This document shows, piece by piece, positions 1 to 11,164 of a DNA stretch of 64,000 nt (its first letter is position 1; the number at the start of each line of letters is the position of its first letter). Source of the stretch: Phaeophleospora eucalypticola (Eukaryota > Ascomycota > Dothideomycetes > Mycosphaerellales > Mycosphaerellaceae). Location of the stretch: NCBI GenBank assembly GCA_022814565.1, contig JAKLNG010000006.1, positions 186,001 through 250,000 of the forward strand. Direction: 5' to 3'. Below the pieces are notes generated by a model, which was given only the letters and a program-made list of their open reading frames with translations, was not told where the DNA came from and did not search any database. The position numbers and the translations under genes were made by a program.

Positions 1-325
1 ATCGTCCTGTCGATCCGGTATGGTTGTAGGCCTAGTTTCTCCACGATACTCGGATTGATGCATGATTTGTTGCCGAAGCTCTCGAATCCAGAGTCGAGGC
101 AGCAGCGTGTGAGCTTAGCCACCGAAAGGGAAGAGTAGAAGGTCAGCAAATGTCTGCGACACGACGGCGTGCATTCTTGAGTTCAGTATACTTACTGCCA
201 TTTTCGACAAACGCTAGACATGTGGTGTTGAATGATGGCACATGTTCAGGAGGCACAGCGACTCTCAGATCTCGTCGAGGTTGTCCAGCTCCAGCGCTAT
301 TGGTGCCTCCATATATGCCGGGCAT
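1..325 (-). CDS. possible partial gene running off the left edge
   Basis: A weak candidate. An ATG at 325 in a good fungal context (CCAAAATGC) opens a 43-codon stretch that begins MPGIYGGTNSAGAGQP and reaches a strong donor (GTAAGTAT) at 195. An acceptor (GGCTAAG) ending at 114 would give an 82-bp intron and join, in phase, to an open frame that continues to base 1 without a stop. I do not recognise the product. A different frame of the second piece resembles a retropepsin-type Leu-Asp-Ser-Gly stretch, but it is out of phase with the first exon under this splice. Without the sequence to the left the model cannot be confirmed, and it may be chance. Confidence 0.25.
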
Positions 326-783
326 TTTGGGCGGCGAGGGGGTTGTGTTGATGGCCGAGGTCCGGGCTCGTTGTTGCCTCGTATGCAGAGGCGCAAGACA
401 GTGAGGGTCATGAAATAGACTTTCTGTGCCGGTCGCCTAAGGCGGGACCTTCCGGAGCTAGCATGTGAATGATGTTCAATTTGGCTTGCTCGCTGCTGCC
501 TCGTCTCGCTAGCGCCCTCGTTTGTCGCCGGCTCGTGCGAGTGAATGAGAAGTGAGTAGTACGATCGTACACATGTCGCCCGTCAACAGTAAATGTACAT
601 GGCTTAAGCTCTACGTAGCAGTACACAGCGCCTACCTCCACACGTCGCTATGCTAATGACCCATGCATGCCAACCCAGCAGAGTGGTCTCTGTAGACGGC
701 TAGCCGCACGTGGCTGCCCATGCGGAGATCACCCAAGCGCTTTTATATTACAGAGAGAAGAGTATCGTCGCCGTATGGGCGCC
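326..783. other. intergenic, nothing recognised
   Basis: This holds the putative 5' flank of the left-edge candidate and the 3' flank of TOM40. Short frames are present, but none has a recognisable product or convincing splice structure. Confidence 0.5.
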
Positions 784-2020
784 TTAGAATGGAGGCGAGG
801 CAGGTGAGATCTTGTCCTGTTGCTCCATGAGCTCTTCGCCCGTAGCTTCGATTGAGACTGCGAGACCGAGCTTGGCTTGGTTCTGTTCGTTGAGTTAGTG
901 CTTGCACTGTGCAAAGATCCATAAGTGAGACGTACCTTTGGGTGGTCGATTTCACCAGCAAAGGTCACCCGCACAGGTGGTGCGACGACCTTCTCCAACA
1001 AGCAACCGAGCTTGCCCTGGCTGTCCAACTGGGCCCTGAAGATAGATCGAGAGAACTCATACTTGGCACCAAACGTAGCGACACCCTCTTTTCTTGCGCC
1101 GCCCATCATGGCGTTGGCCGAGTTCAGTCCAGCGAACTGCAAGTTCACGTCCACACCAGCTTCCACCTTGTCAATCAGCCTCCTCCAGTAGCTGAGCTGC
1201 AGACCACCTTGTGTCAGGAGCTGCGCGCTTCCAATCCAGTCGTCACCCTTGTATCGTCCCGCATAGCTGATTGCTGCCTCAGGGCCCATGTCACCACCAG
1301 GCTTCTGCCACACACCCTCGAGACCAAGCGCTAATCGGGGGGTGACGCTCTGCAGGTATGAGCCGATGAACATTCCGGTCAAGCCACCTTCCAAAATGCT
1401 AGGGTTGATGCTCTTGAGCGAAGCCGTGAAGTCGTTGCCGGTGTAGTCTTGTTCGAGGGAGACCTGCGCGCCGCCTGGGCCTGCCATGGACGAGGGCTGG
1501 ATCTGTACCGAGGACTTGAAGATGAGACGGTTGGTCAGGCGTTGGTTGAAGCGAGCGGAGAAAGAGCCGTCCGAGTCGAGCTGGCCTTGACAGAGGACCT
1601 GAAACGAGGATATTAGTTGATGAACGCCATCCATGACCATTCTTTGAAACATACATTGTCGGTGCCGTACAGAGCCAAGAAGGTGTACGGCGAGAGCATT
1701 TGTGACCCGCTTGAGAAGGCATGGCTTATCTGGAAGAGCGGGTAGATGGAGAAGCTCTTGTTGAGTTCGGCGCGCAGGCCAGAGAAGGTCTGGTTGGTGA
1801 GGAAGACATCTCGCTGAACTTCCTTGGCTATTTGGTCGACGGTTCCGGGATTGCTGAGGCCAAGGGCTTCTCTTCGCGACTGGAACGAACGGATTGTGTC
1901 AAGGATGGGATCCAAGAGGCCGTTGCTCTTCAATGGCGGCAGCGATGGTGGCAGCGACTGCGGTGCGGGTACAATGTCGACGGGCACTGCAGGCTTTTCT
2001 AAAGGAGGCGCCGCGGCCAT
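784..2020 (-). CDS. TOM40: mitochondrial import receptor subunit Tom40
   Basis: This is the beta-barrel pore of the TOM complex in the mitochondrial outer membrane, through which nuclear-encoded preproteins enter. I model three exons: 1655-2020, 936-1598 and 784-882. The introns, 1599-1654 and 883-935, carry GTATGT/TTTCAG and GTACGT/AACAG borders. The product is 375 residues, close to fungal Tom40. Conserved family stretches are visible: YTFLALYGTDN in exon 1; GLTGMFIGSYLQSVTPRLALG and the GLQLSYWRRL region in exon 2; and the C-terminal NQAKLGLAVSIEATGEEL after the second splice. There is no signal peptide, as expected for a barrel protein. The start at 2020 is the first ATG of the frame. The proline-rich N-terminal 30 residues are typical of fungal Tom40. 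It is divergent from the PFK26-like gene. Family assignment is confident. Confidence 0.93.
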
Positions 2021-2857
2021 GCTGTATGCGCTGCGGGAGGGAGAAAAGGGAGGTCGCGCGGATTATGGATGTACGCTCTCCAGGGCGGCGATGGGCGCTG
2101 GGATGTGCGTGGACGGCGATGTAGATGGGTTGGTGAAGTGGGCGAGATGATGCTCGTGTGCTTTCGCATTCTCAAGTTTCTCAAGCTCTCTCGCGCATCA
2201 TCAGTGCCGCTAGCCGAGTCGGCGGCGGATCTCCGGCAGAAGGATTACCTCAGAGCTCGAGGCAGACGAAAGAGTTCAGAGATCAGCATGCGATTATCGT
2301 CCAACCATTCCACGACATTCCCATTATTACATACACCACCTGCGACTTCATACTGCATACCGAATTACACGCAAGCTTCGCGACCGACGCGACTTTGTAT
2401 TTGCGCACCTCGGCGACGGCGCCCTCGGACATAGCACCGTCCCGCAAGACGACACAATTCGCTCACGTTGATCCCGCTGCAGCTTGACCAACGTCGCTGA
2501 CCAGTTGCTTTTGCTCTCCGATAAGACCAACTCCGACTCCTATAACACTCTCTCGGCCTTGGCTTTCGCTTTTCCGCTTGTACACACGGTGTTCTTGAAA
2601 GTCACATTCTTTGCCTCCTGAGCTCGAGCGCTGGCATACAATTGCTGGATCAAATCGAGAAGCTTCAAGCCTACCACTTTCCCGGCCGCGGGCCTAGGCC
2701 TCGCAGGAGGTTGAACCTCGACGGAAGGAACATCACCTACCAACGCACCTGAAACAACATGGACACTCTCCTGTATGTATTTCTTCCTGAATCCGTGCCG
2801 TGTGCTTGAACATTTGCCACTTTCAACACATGTTACACCATTTGATACCAGCCCGAC
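2021..2857. other. divergent promoter region TOM40 / PFK26-like
   Basis: This 837-bp gap lies between two genes transcribed away from each other and must contain both promoters and 5' UTRs. Short frames here begin with non-ATG codons or lack conserved features. No clear TATA element was identified. Confidence 0.5.
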
Positions 2858-4599
2858 ATGCCCAATTCTGAGCTAAAATGGAGTCCATACAGAACCGCAG
2901 ATCTGGCGGCCAAGTCGTCCAGCTTCCGTCGACGCTCGAGCACCTATGTCGACGCCATCCATGACTTGCCTGAGAAGGCCTCCATGGCCCCAGCCCAGTT
3001 GTACTCGACCGAATCAGGACGGCTATTCCATTCTGGACGGATTGTGATCGCAACTGTTGGTCTTCCGGCCCGAGGCAAGACGCACACCAGTGTAGCTCTG
3101 GCACGTTATCTTCGATGGCTCGGCGTCAAGACTCACATCTTTCACCTGGGCGACTATCGACGAGCTTTCGTTGGAGCGAAAGGAGAGGTACCCGACGACT
3201 ACTTCCACGTTAACGCCAGTACATCGTCGGTCCTGCTCCGCAACAAGATTCTCAAGAAATGCCGAGAAGACATTTTCCATTTCCTCAACCATGAGAACGG
3301 CCAGATTGCTATTTACGACGCTGTCAACCCACTCGCTCAAGGGCGCCGGGCGTTGGCCAAAGAATTCGAAAAGCAGAACGTCCAGACCATGTTCATTGAA
3401 AACACGTGCACTGACGAACGCATCATTGAGGAGAATGTCCGATCTGTCAAGATTAGCTCTCCGGATTACATTGGCTGGTCCCCTGAGGACGCAGTCAGGG
3501 ACTACCTCAATCGGATCAACGCACGGATACCGCACTACGAGACCGTCGAGGAAGCCGACCTGCACTATGTGAAGATGATCAATGCGGGCGAACGAGTAGT
3601 CGTGAATAATTGTGCATTTGGCTATCTCTCACAGAGGATCGTCTTCTACCTCCTGAATCTGCACATCAAAAGTCGACAGACTTACTTCGTCCGCGCAGGC
3701 ACCGCTAGGGACGAGGAGACCTACAAGGGCGATGCAAGTCTGAGTGCAGAAGGACAAGACTATGCGCGCAAGATGTCAGAGGCACTTCTGGCGCATCGAG
3801 AGTCGGAGCGGCAAAGCATGATCAAGCAAGGTGCACCGGAATCGACCGCTCTGAAGCCATTGACAATCTGGACGTCCACACGCAAGCGCACTGTGGAGAC
3901 CGCCACGTATCTCGAATCAAAAGGCTATAGAGTGCGACAACGCAGTCAAATGAGCCAACTGAATCCAGGCGTGTGCGAGAAGTTGAGCGAGCGAAGAATA
4001 CGCGAGCTGTTCCCAGACGAGGTCTCCAAGCACGATCAGGACCCCTACCATCACCGGTACCCGAGAGCAGAGGTAAACCACATCTACCAGTTCCTACCGT
4101 GGCACCAACTGATCATCTTATCCAGTCCTACCACGACCTCGCAGTCCGATTAGAGCCAATCATCCTCGAGCTCGAACGCGAACAAAACGACCTACTCATC
4201 ATCGCGCACGAGTCCGTGCTTCGCGTCCTCTACGGCTACCTCATGGCCTGCTCCGCCCACGACATCCCCAGCCTCGAATTCCCCCGCGACGAAATCATCG
4301 AAATCATCCCAGCATCCTACAACAACAACTCCAAACACATCCACATCCCGGACCTCCCCCGCAAACTCGTCCCCGGCAGCCCGGAGGACATCAAAATCCC
4401 CGTCCCTACACCGAGCGGTAGCATCAGTCCCGCAAACATCGGCACGCCCGCGAATATCGGCACACCGGCGCGTAGTGGCTCGCCGGACGCAGCGGAGAAG
4501 GAGGTGCGAGCAACGGGGACGGGACTTTTGCCGTTGAGAGGTGGTCCTGGGCAGGGAACTTCTGGTGCTGGTGGAGGAAATGTCAGCTCGAGATCTTAG
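2858..4599 (+). CDS. 6-phosphofructo-2-kinase, phosphatase domain lacking the catalytic His
   Basis: The protein makes fructose 2,6-bisphosphate, the allosteric activator of phosphofructokinase-1. Two exons, 2858-4072 and 4126-4599, are separated by a 53-bp intron (GTAAAC...TCCAG); splicing restores the family sequence PRAESYHDLAVRLEP. The product is 562 residues. The N-terminal kinase domain carries the Walker A loop GLPARGKT at residues 68-75 and the conserved YDAVNP region. The C-terminal half is a histidine-phosphatase fold, but the RHGE motif that supplies the phosphoenzyme His reads RAGT, with Ala280 at the His position. By family knowledge that predicts a kinase-only enzyme, as in yeast Pfk26/Pfk27. 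The Ser/Pro/Gly-rich tail ends at a TAG, after which the same frame stays open for 37 more codons (see findings). The start is the first ATG of the frame. Confidence 0.9.
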
Positions 4600-4713
4600 G
4601 GGAGTCTTGATGCGGGGAATTCTTCTTCGAGTTTGGATAGTTTGTTGATGGCGGGGGATCGGAGGGTGCAGAGGAGGAGAAGGAAGTCGATGAGTGATCA
4701 TGAGCCTCTTTGA
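4600..4713 (+). other. in-frame open extension after the PFK26-like stop
   Basis: Directly after the TAG the same frame continues for 37 sense codons to a TGA at 4711-4713. It is Ser-rich and then strongly basic (RRRRKSMSDHEPL). It could be a readthrough tail, a strain-specific premature stop, or simple 3' UTR. Confidence 0.35.
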
Positions 4714-5301
4714 ATGAGAATGGAGCTGGAGGCCGGTGAAGGATCATGAGCCGCTTTGAGTTGCTTGAGTGGGAGAGTGTTGCATAGGGGAGGGGTTGGG
4801 TATGCGCATGATGGTGGATAGATGGGGATGTGGCGTGCTTTGGAGCGTTGATTAGCGTGGTAGCATAGACAGACACAGCAGTTGCGCCGCAATTGCCTCG
4901 CTTCGAATGTAGATATTTGCAATCAAGTCCGATAGCCTGAATCACAGAATCCCATGCCGACAACGCAGCTGTGTTCCGAATTCTGAGCGCTATGCCGATC
5001 ACATGGCACGTGCTGCTGCGTAAGTGAATGAAATTGAACACTGAAACAAGCAAGCGTCAACTTCTCTCAATTCATCACTTCCAGAACTGGGGTCCAGGAG
5101 TAGTCTTCTCATCGTCTCGTCGAGCGCGTTCCAGTCGCGCTCACTAATGTACACATAATGCATTTGTGGGTATCATATGCGCGTCTCGCTTCGCTTCGCT
5201 AAACCCAGTTTCCGCGCTTTCTTTGCCTTTCCAGTTCATTGCCGTTGTCCGTCCGTTTCAATCGTTGCCTTGCGCTTTCCATCCTTCCTTTTTGCCTCAT
5301 C
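4714..5301. other. convergent 3' flanks, no gene seen
   Basis: This lies between the 3' ends of the PFK26-like gene and SNF4, which converge. Only short frames without recognisable content are present. Confidence 0.5.
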
Positions 5302-7092
5302 TCATTGCTCGTGTTCGTCGCCGAGAGGGCTGTTGAGCGTGTATTCGAGGATATCGCTCAACGACAAAAGACCCTTGAGTTGGCCGTTTTCGTCCACGAT
5401 GACGAGGCGGTGCACGCGCGACTTGCGGACCGTGTCGAAGATGGTGTCGAGGCGGTCGTTGAGGGTGCAGGTGTAGATGCCTGGGAAGTCCTGTGAAAGC
5501 TGTTAGTTCGAAGTCCGTGGTATCTTTAGTGGGGATACACACATCGGAACGCTTCTCAATGGCCTTGCCAACTGTTAGGTTCAGGTTGGTCTCGTAATCA
5601 CCACCCTTGATAAGAGTAATGACGTCCACAGCCTCGAAGACGTTGAGCACGCTCCCGTCCTTGTCCAGAATCGGCACGCTCGAAATGCTCTTCTTGACCA
5701 GCATGTGAATGCAGTCCATGACCGGCGTATTCATGGTCGCAGTCGCCAAATCATGGTATGTGCCAATCTTGATATCCTTCAACGGCTTGCGCAAATTCTG
5801 AGTCTCTTTGACGTTGACCGAAATGAACTTCAAGATGCGGTATTGCGTGATGACGCTCACGACCATCTCCCTCTGTGTCTCATCGTCAATATCGATCAGC
5901 GGAATACGGCGTGCACGTGAGGCAAGCATGCGGCGGCAGGCATCGTAGAGTGGCTCGAGTGGGTGGATGGAGACTGTCTCGATCGGTGAGACTCCTATGG
6001 CTCGCTCAATCTCTCGCAGGCTGTTGAGGCGGAACTTGTCGACCTGTTGCAATGCGTCGGGGTTCTGCCAGTAGTACTGCACGACATTAATATAGTCCGA
6101 GGTCGTGAGGAGGCCCGCGAAGGTTGACGTCTTCGAGTCCCACAGGGGCGCAGAGACGATCGCTTGTCCAATGTCAGCATTTCGCATTCATTCCGTCTTC
6201 GTCGGCTCCACTCACCGCATTGTGTGAGAATGTTCAGGCTCTTCTTGACGAGAAGCGATGTGTCGAATACGATGAGGCGGTAGCTGAGGGGAAGGACATC
6301 GTAGCTGGTTCGGACTTTGAGGAATGCTCTGATCGCGCGCTACACAGCAGAAGTGCCTGTCAGCCGCCACGTTGGCAAGCAAGTGAAAGGGAAATGGAGA
6401 GCGATCTCGATGGCGTCGCGCATCGGACGCAGGTACGGGAAGTGGTTGGGTTGGATTTTCGGTGTGTAGAAGAGAGAAGCACTTACCAGACCGTCAATCT
6501 GCTCCTTGTCCAGCGGCGTCATTGGCCTGGGCGCCGGTGGCGAGTGTGGACGGGCGGAGGCAGAGGTGGTGCTCGAAGTGCGGGACGGATGGTGCGGGCG
6601 GAGTAGGTCGCTCGGCGCAAGGAAAGGCAGCGGCGCGACAGCAGCGGGCGCGTGAGCTGCGAGAGGGTGAGGGTGAGGTGGAGCGGCGAAGTGAGAATGC
6701 GCAGCCGCAGAGTGAGCAGCCGAAGTGGTGTTGGTGGTAGCAGTCGCAGCAGCAGGAACAGTGGTTGGAGTGACGCCGGCACCAGATGGAGTTGGGGCCG
6801 AGACGGCAACTGGATTGGGACCAAGTCCAGCACCAGCACCAGCACCAGGAACGGGGTCTGCGGGATGCGGGTTGACAACCCCAGCATTGTCGCCATCGCC
6901 CTTCTCGTCATTGCCGCCAGAGCTGCTCTCGTGGCCAATCTCGATATCGTCGGCGGGCGGTTGAGCGTGAGTTTGAGGTTGCTGTTGGTGCTGCAGGGTT
7001 TCGCTGGCTGAGGAAGCGGATGCGTCCTCACTTCCACCACCACCTCCAGCGCTCTCCTCCACCGCCGGCTGCATTGCAGCCTCCTCATCCAT
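5302..7092 (-). CDS. SNF4: SNF1/AMPK gamma subunit, CBS-domain protein (Snf4)
   Basis: This is the regulatory gamma subunit of the SNF1/AMPK complex, which senses adenylate charge and controls carbon derepression. I model four exons: 6487-7092, 6216-6339, 5543-6162 and 5302-5490, all with GT-AG borders. The joined protein is 512 residues. The CBS pairs appear in order: the first begins in exon 2 (RAIRAFLKVRTSYDVLPLS) and continues through IVSAPLWDSKTSTFAGLLT; later ones contain SISSVPILDKDGSVLNVFE and, after the last splice, DFPGIYTCTLNDRLDTIFD and VHRLVIVDENGQLKGLLSL. Yeast Snf4 has about 320 residues. The extra 200 here are an N-terminal low-complexity Pro/Ala/Gly/His-rich extension with a GAGAGAG run. 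The start at 7092 is the first true ATG of the frame; farther upstream the frame stays open but has only a TTG at 7281. Confidence 0.9.
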
Positions 7093-7845
7093 CGGCGCGA
7101 TTGGTAGCGGCTCCGCTGGCGGGCATTGGAGCTCGTCCGAAGCGGGTGCGGTGTGCGGGCGCAGCGAGTGCAAAAGGCCGAGTGGCAGAGAAAGGGAAAG
7201 GTCACACAAAAGAGAAGGTGAGGTCGTGTTGCTGGTGGTGCTGGTGGAGCGGCGTTTCTTTGATGGTATCCATTTCTCCAACTTGCTGGGCCAACGAGAT
7301 CACACAGCGACGTCAGGCCCCACGGCTTTATCGCGGCTGATCACATGGCTGCGATAAATGTAGACGCGGGGTGCACGTGGCCAGCGAGCAGTGAACTGAC
7401 GCAGAACGCCTGCTTCGTGGCAGCGTACGTTGCCAATGAATCGCTGGATGAACGCCTGGCTCGCGCACACAGTCTCACCGTTCCACCCAGACGGGCCTGT
7501 CATCCCGTTCTCTACAGGGATCGGCTCCAACTTACGCCCCTTATCTGAACTGCCGGTAATCGCAAAATTCAGAGACATGAGTTCGAAAGAGATCTCGTTT
7601 TCATTTGCGTCACATCTCTCGCTCTACTCGCGCAGCCACTTTTACTTCACTGCTTCCTGCCAAGACCTATGCGTGCCCCCCATCCATCCGCTGCGCGACC
7701 AGAAGCATTATGCGCCCTGAACACCATTGTTGGACCTGTCGCAGTCGTCTTCTCTGCTGAGCCTCCCCGTGCCCTTCACGCTGAATCCATCTGTGCAAAT
7801 CAAAGAAACCCTAGCCCTTGCTGCTCATGCTGCTACACTTCCACA
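7093..7845. other. SNF4 upstream region and PP2C 3' flank
   Basis: The SNF4 promoter and 5' UTR, plus the 3' end of the next minus-strand gene, lie here. No further gene is supported. Confidence 0.5.
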
Positions 7846-9764
7846 TCATTGTTGTGCTGGAGATGCATCTTCAGGGTTGACCTTGGGCTTATTGTCTTTC
7901 CTGGCCGCCTCCAGAGCCGCCGCATTGAGCTCCGGGCCGGCTTCTTGATGCACTTCCACTTCCTCCATCAGTTGTTCCGTCGTCGGTCGCGAGAGTCCGA
8001 GGGGCTCGCCGCCGTCCTCAATGTGCTTTTTCGTCTCGCTGACAATCGCCTCGGCTTCGCTGATACCACCGGCTTTCGTAGATGGATCGCCTTCGACTCC
8101 AATCAAATTGTCCGTCGCTTGCTGCGTCTGCTGCAGCGCCTTGTTGTCGAATCGGACAATCATACATGACAGGTTATCGGTGGAAAAGCGGGCCAGAGCG
8201 TGGTCCACGAGCGCTTTCGAAGCGGCCTGAGGGTCCTGGATATTCCGTACAAGGTCTACGGCTTCTTGATCCGAGCAAACGTCCCAGAGCTGTGTGGTTG
8301 TCATTAGCAAGCAAGCACCACAAGGTTGTCAACTAAAATGTTACTTACTCCATCGCAAGCCAGAATGAGGAACTCGTCAATGTCGGGCTGGATGACGGTT
8401 TCGGTGGTGTATGGATGTCCAGTCACCAGATCCTTCATGTACGCGTCTCCAAGCGCGCGAGTAACTGCGAGGACGCCGTTGACCCTGTTGTTCAGGATGA
8501 GACCTCCAGCACCCGCAATACGCTTGCCTTCGTTCTCGTCACTACCCTTGTGGTCATAAGACAGGCGCAAAGCCTTGCCATTGCGGCATAAGACAATGCG
8601 AGCATCGCCAACGTTGGCGGTGTATAGCACGCGCTGGCGCGACGCTGATTCTCTTAGCTTGGACTCTACGTTGGGCGGCTCTGCGTTACCTTGAGCTTCT
8701 GGCTTGGAGTCGGAGTTTTGTGACTGAGCGGCCGCCGCAGCGGGAGCAATTGCCGTCGAGCCCGTGGCAGAGTTAGTATTCGGTATTCTGTCCTCCCAAC
8801 GCAACACTGCAATGACCGCAGTGCATCCACTGTTCTTGAGCGGCAGCTTCTCCAGCTGCTGGTCCACAGACGTGAAGGTCATGTCCAGCAGCTCGGGGAT
8901 GGGAGTATTCGGATTCTTGCGGATGATCTCTTCCAACAGGAGATGGACCTTCTTACCGCACCACTCCGCCGCAAAGGTACCCGCGTGGCCGTCGAAAATT
9001 GCAAAGTAGCCATTGTCTGTCTCCGCGACTTCCTTATCGGTGGTGCTCGTCTTGGTGCTCAGACTTGCATCGGACACTGTCGAATCGCGAGACTGGGATT
9101 CTGTGAGCGAGAGGGAGTTTCTCTTCTTCGAAGAAGTCCCAGTCGTCAGCGAAGGGGCTGGTGTGCTCAGAAAGTTATACAGATACGCATGGGTATCTTC
9201 CATAGTACGCCTGCATTTCTTGTTCTTGTCCTCGGTGACACCGACGCGGAAGGTGGACCTGGGACCAGGCGCGGATTCTCCAGCGGAGTTGTTTCGGGAG
9301 CCCTGTGGCACGCTGAGCGCGGGATCCGACCTTCCGAGCTTCTGCATGGCTGTCTGGTTGGTGCCTACAGCCTTATGTTCCGGAGAGCTGCTCAGGTTCG
9401 ACAGAGACTGTTTGGCACTGCTGAACAAATCACGCGCGCGACCGACACCGCTGCTTCTTCTTTTCTTCTCGGTCTGTGGGTTCTCGTCGGCTGACTTGCG
9501 CGTGGGACTGCGCATGTCATTGGCGACCTCGTCTTTGCTCTCGTCCTTGCTTTCTTGGATCGCGCTGATGTGGTTGGTCAGGTTGGGGCTGTTTGGCGAC
9601 TCGGCCGTGGCGCCATCTTTGGCGGCGGCAGACGTGTCGATCGCTTCCTTGCTGCCGTTGTTGGAGCTTCCAAACATCCTGTTCAGCAGACCTCCCTGAC
9701 CGGAGAGACTGCGTCTCTTATTTCCGGCCAGATTTGTATCTTGTTTGGTCGCGACGTTGCTCAT
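7846..9764 (-). CDS. PP2C-type protein serine/threonine phosphatase (Ptc1-like)
   Basis: This is a metal-dependent Ser/Thr phosphatase of the PPM/PP2C family. Exons 8349-9764 and 7846-8289 flank a 59-bp intron (GTAAGT...CACACAG); joining them restores the family motif ACDGLWDV. The product is 619 residues, longer than yeast Ptc1 (about 280). The first 165 residues are disordered and rich in Ser, Lys and Asn. The catalytic domain shows RRTMEDTH, the metal-binding YFAIFDGHAG, NVGDARIVLCRNG, VTRALGD and, near the end, STDNLSCMIVRF. A low-complexity Ala/Gln/Ser insert (around AIAPAAAAAQSQ) interrupts the domain, and an acidic tail of about 90 residues follows it. In yeast, Ptc1 dampens MAP-kinase (HOG, cell-wall) signalling. 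The family call is firm; the exact Ptc paralogue is inferred. Confidence 0.88.
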
Positions 9765-11164
9765 GTATCTGGGGTCTCAAGCAGCGAGGCAGCTGTTGAG
9801 GAGAACTGGACGGCGTGCGGAGCGGGTGAGGTGATGTGAGGTGAGGTTGGTGGGCTGTTGACGCCGAGTCGGCTTGCCGAGCGTGACCGCGAACGGAGGA
9901 GGCGCGAGGCGTGGAGAGACTGAGGCCTGGAGCGGATGGCAAGTGCGTCAGAATGAAGCGTGTGGCGGGAGGGACAATGTATGGCAAAGACACACCTCAA
10001 GGACAGCGCAGCAGTCGGTGGAGTCGAGTATAGGGCGAGGGGTGTCGAGTGAGAGAAGGCCAGCACAAGACAATGACGCCGCGCGATGCTGAAAGCGGAG
10101 TGTCCGTTACCAGTAGAACAGCCGACCCAAGTCAGGTCAGGTCGACTCTCAGGCCGCGTCTTTGTTTCGATGCTGATTGCTCGCACAATGGCGTCTCAAA
10201 ATTGAACAGATAGTGGTATCGTAGTATCTCGGAGAAACCAGACGGTGGTGGTATGCAGGCTGTGCACCCGGCGAGTCTGATTTGCAAGCGATCTAGCCGG
10301 ACTGGCGGATAGCAATGACGTTCCCGCGAAGCGTTCCAGCAAGCTGAGGAGGGGGTTGGCTGCGTTGTCGGCGGCGGTGGTGATGGCGGTGGTCTTGACG
10401 TGACGAATTCGCAGATTCAACAAGACGACGAGGCGCTGAGCAGAAGAACGAGCATGAATATGACGAAGTGCAGTGGGCACTTCGGAGGCAGCAGAGGTGT
10501 TCAGGGCGAGGGTGCGAGGGATGAATGAGGGGTTGTCCCGTCGGCCTCGAAGCTTGCGACCTACGAGTCAATTGGCTAGTCTACCGCTAAATCATTCTGA
10601 ACCGCACAGTATCTATGAGAGCAGAAGACAACGATGGAGAGAGGCCTTCTTCTCATAACCCCGTCCTTGAGTTTACATCTAAAGCCGTCCAGATGCCTGT
10701 CTCCTGAGCCGCATGGTCGGTGGCGCCATGGCCAGAATTCCGCCAACTCGGCGCTCATATTCCATAGCTGCCGGTCGAGAACCACTGCAACTCCACAGCT
10801 AATCAACTCTATGGCATGTGGGCCTCGCAACAACACAGCTCACTCGCACGTACTGGCATTCTCGAGGGTCAAAGCAGAAGACAACACCGACGACTAGCCG
10901 CTGCAGTGACCGACCGCAACCTAACCCGTCGAGATGCCTCCGACAGACAACAAGGCGCGGTGATGAACGTCTGCTCGGATACACGGCCGAGCGCCGACCA
11001 CCGAGCTCGGTGCAATGATGAGTGAATGCGAGAAGTGCATGTTTCAACGACGCGCTTCAACACCTTGTTGAACATATCTGGAAGAATGCATCCGTCTTCG
11101 CGGAGCAAGAATTGTTTAGGAGTTCTCATTGTAGGTATCAAGTCGTCGGCGTCGTCGTATCTCG
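9765..11164. other. 1.4 kb without a supported gene
   Basis: This covers the upstream region of the PP2C gene and the 3' flank of VPS2. Several frames of 60-95 codons occur on both strands, but none shows motifs, a consistent splice model or a signal peptide. It may contain long 5' UTR or a non-coding transcript. Confidence 0.45.

Noticed and set aside
2540..2743. 67-codon minus-strand frame in the TOM40/PFK26-like promoter
   Set aside because: Starts with TTG and shows no conserved features.
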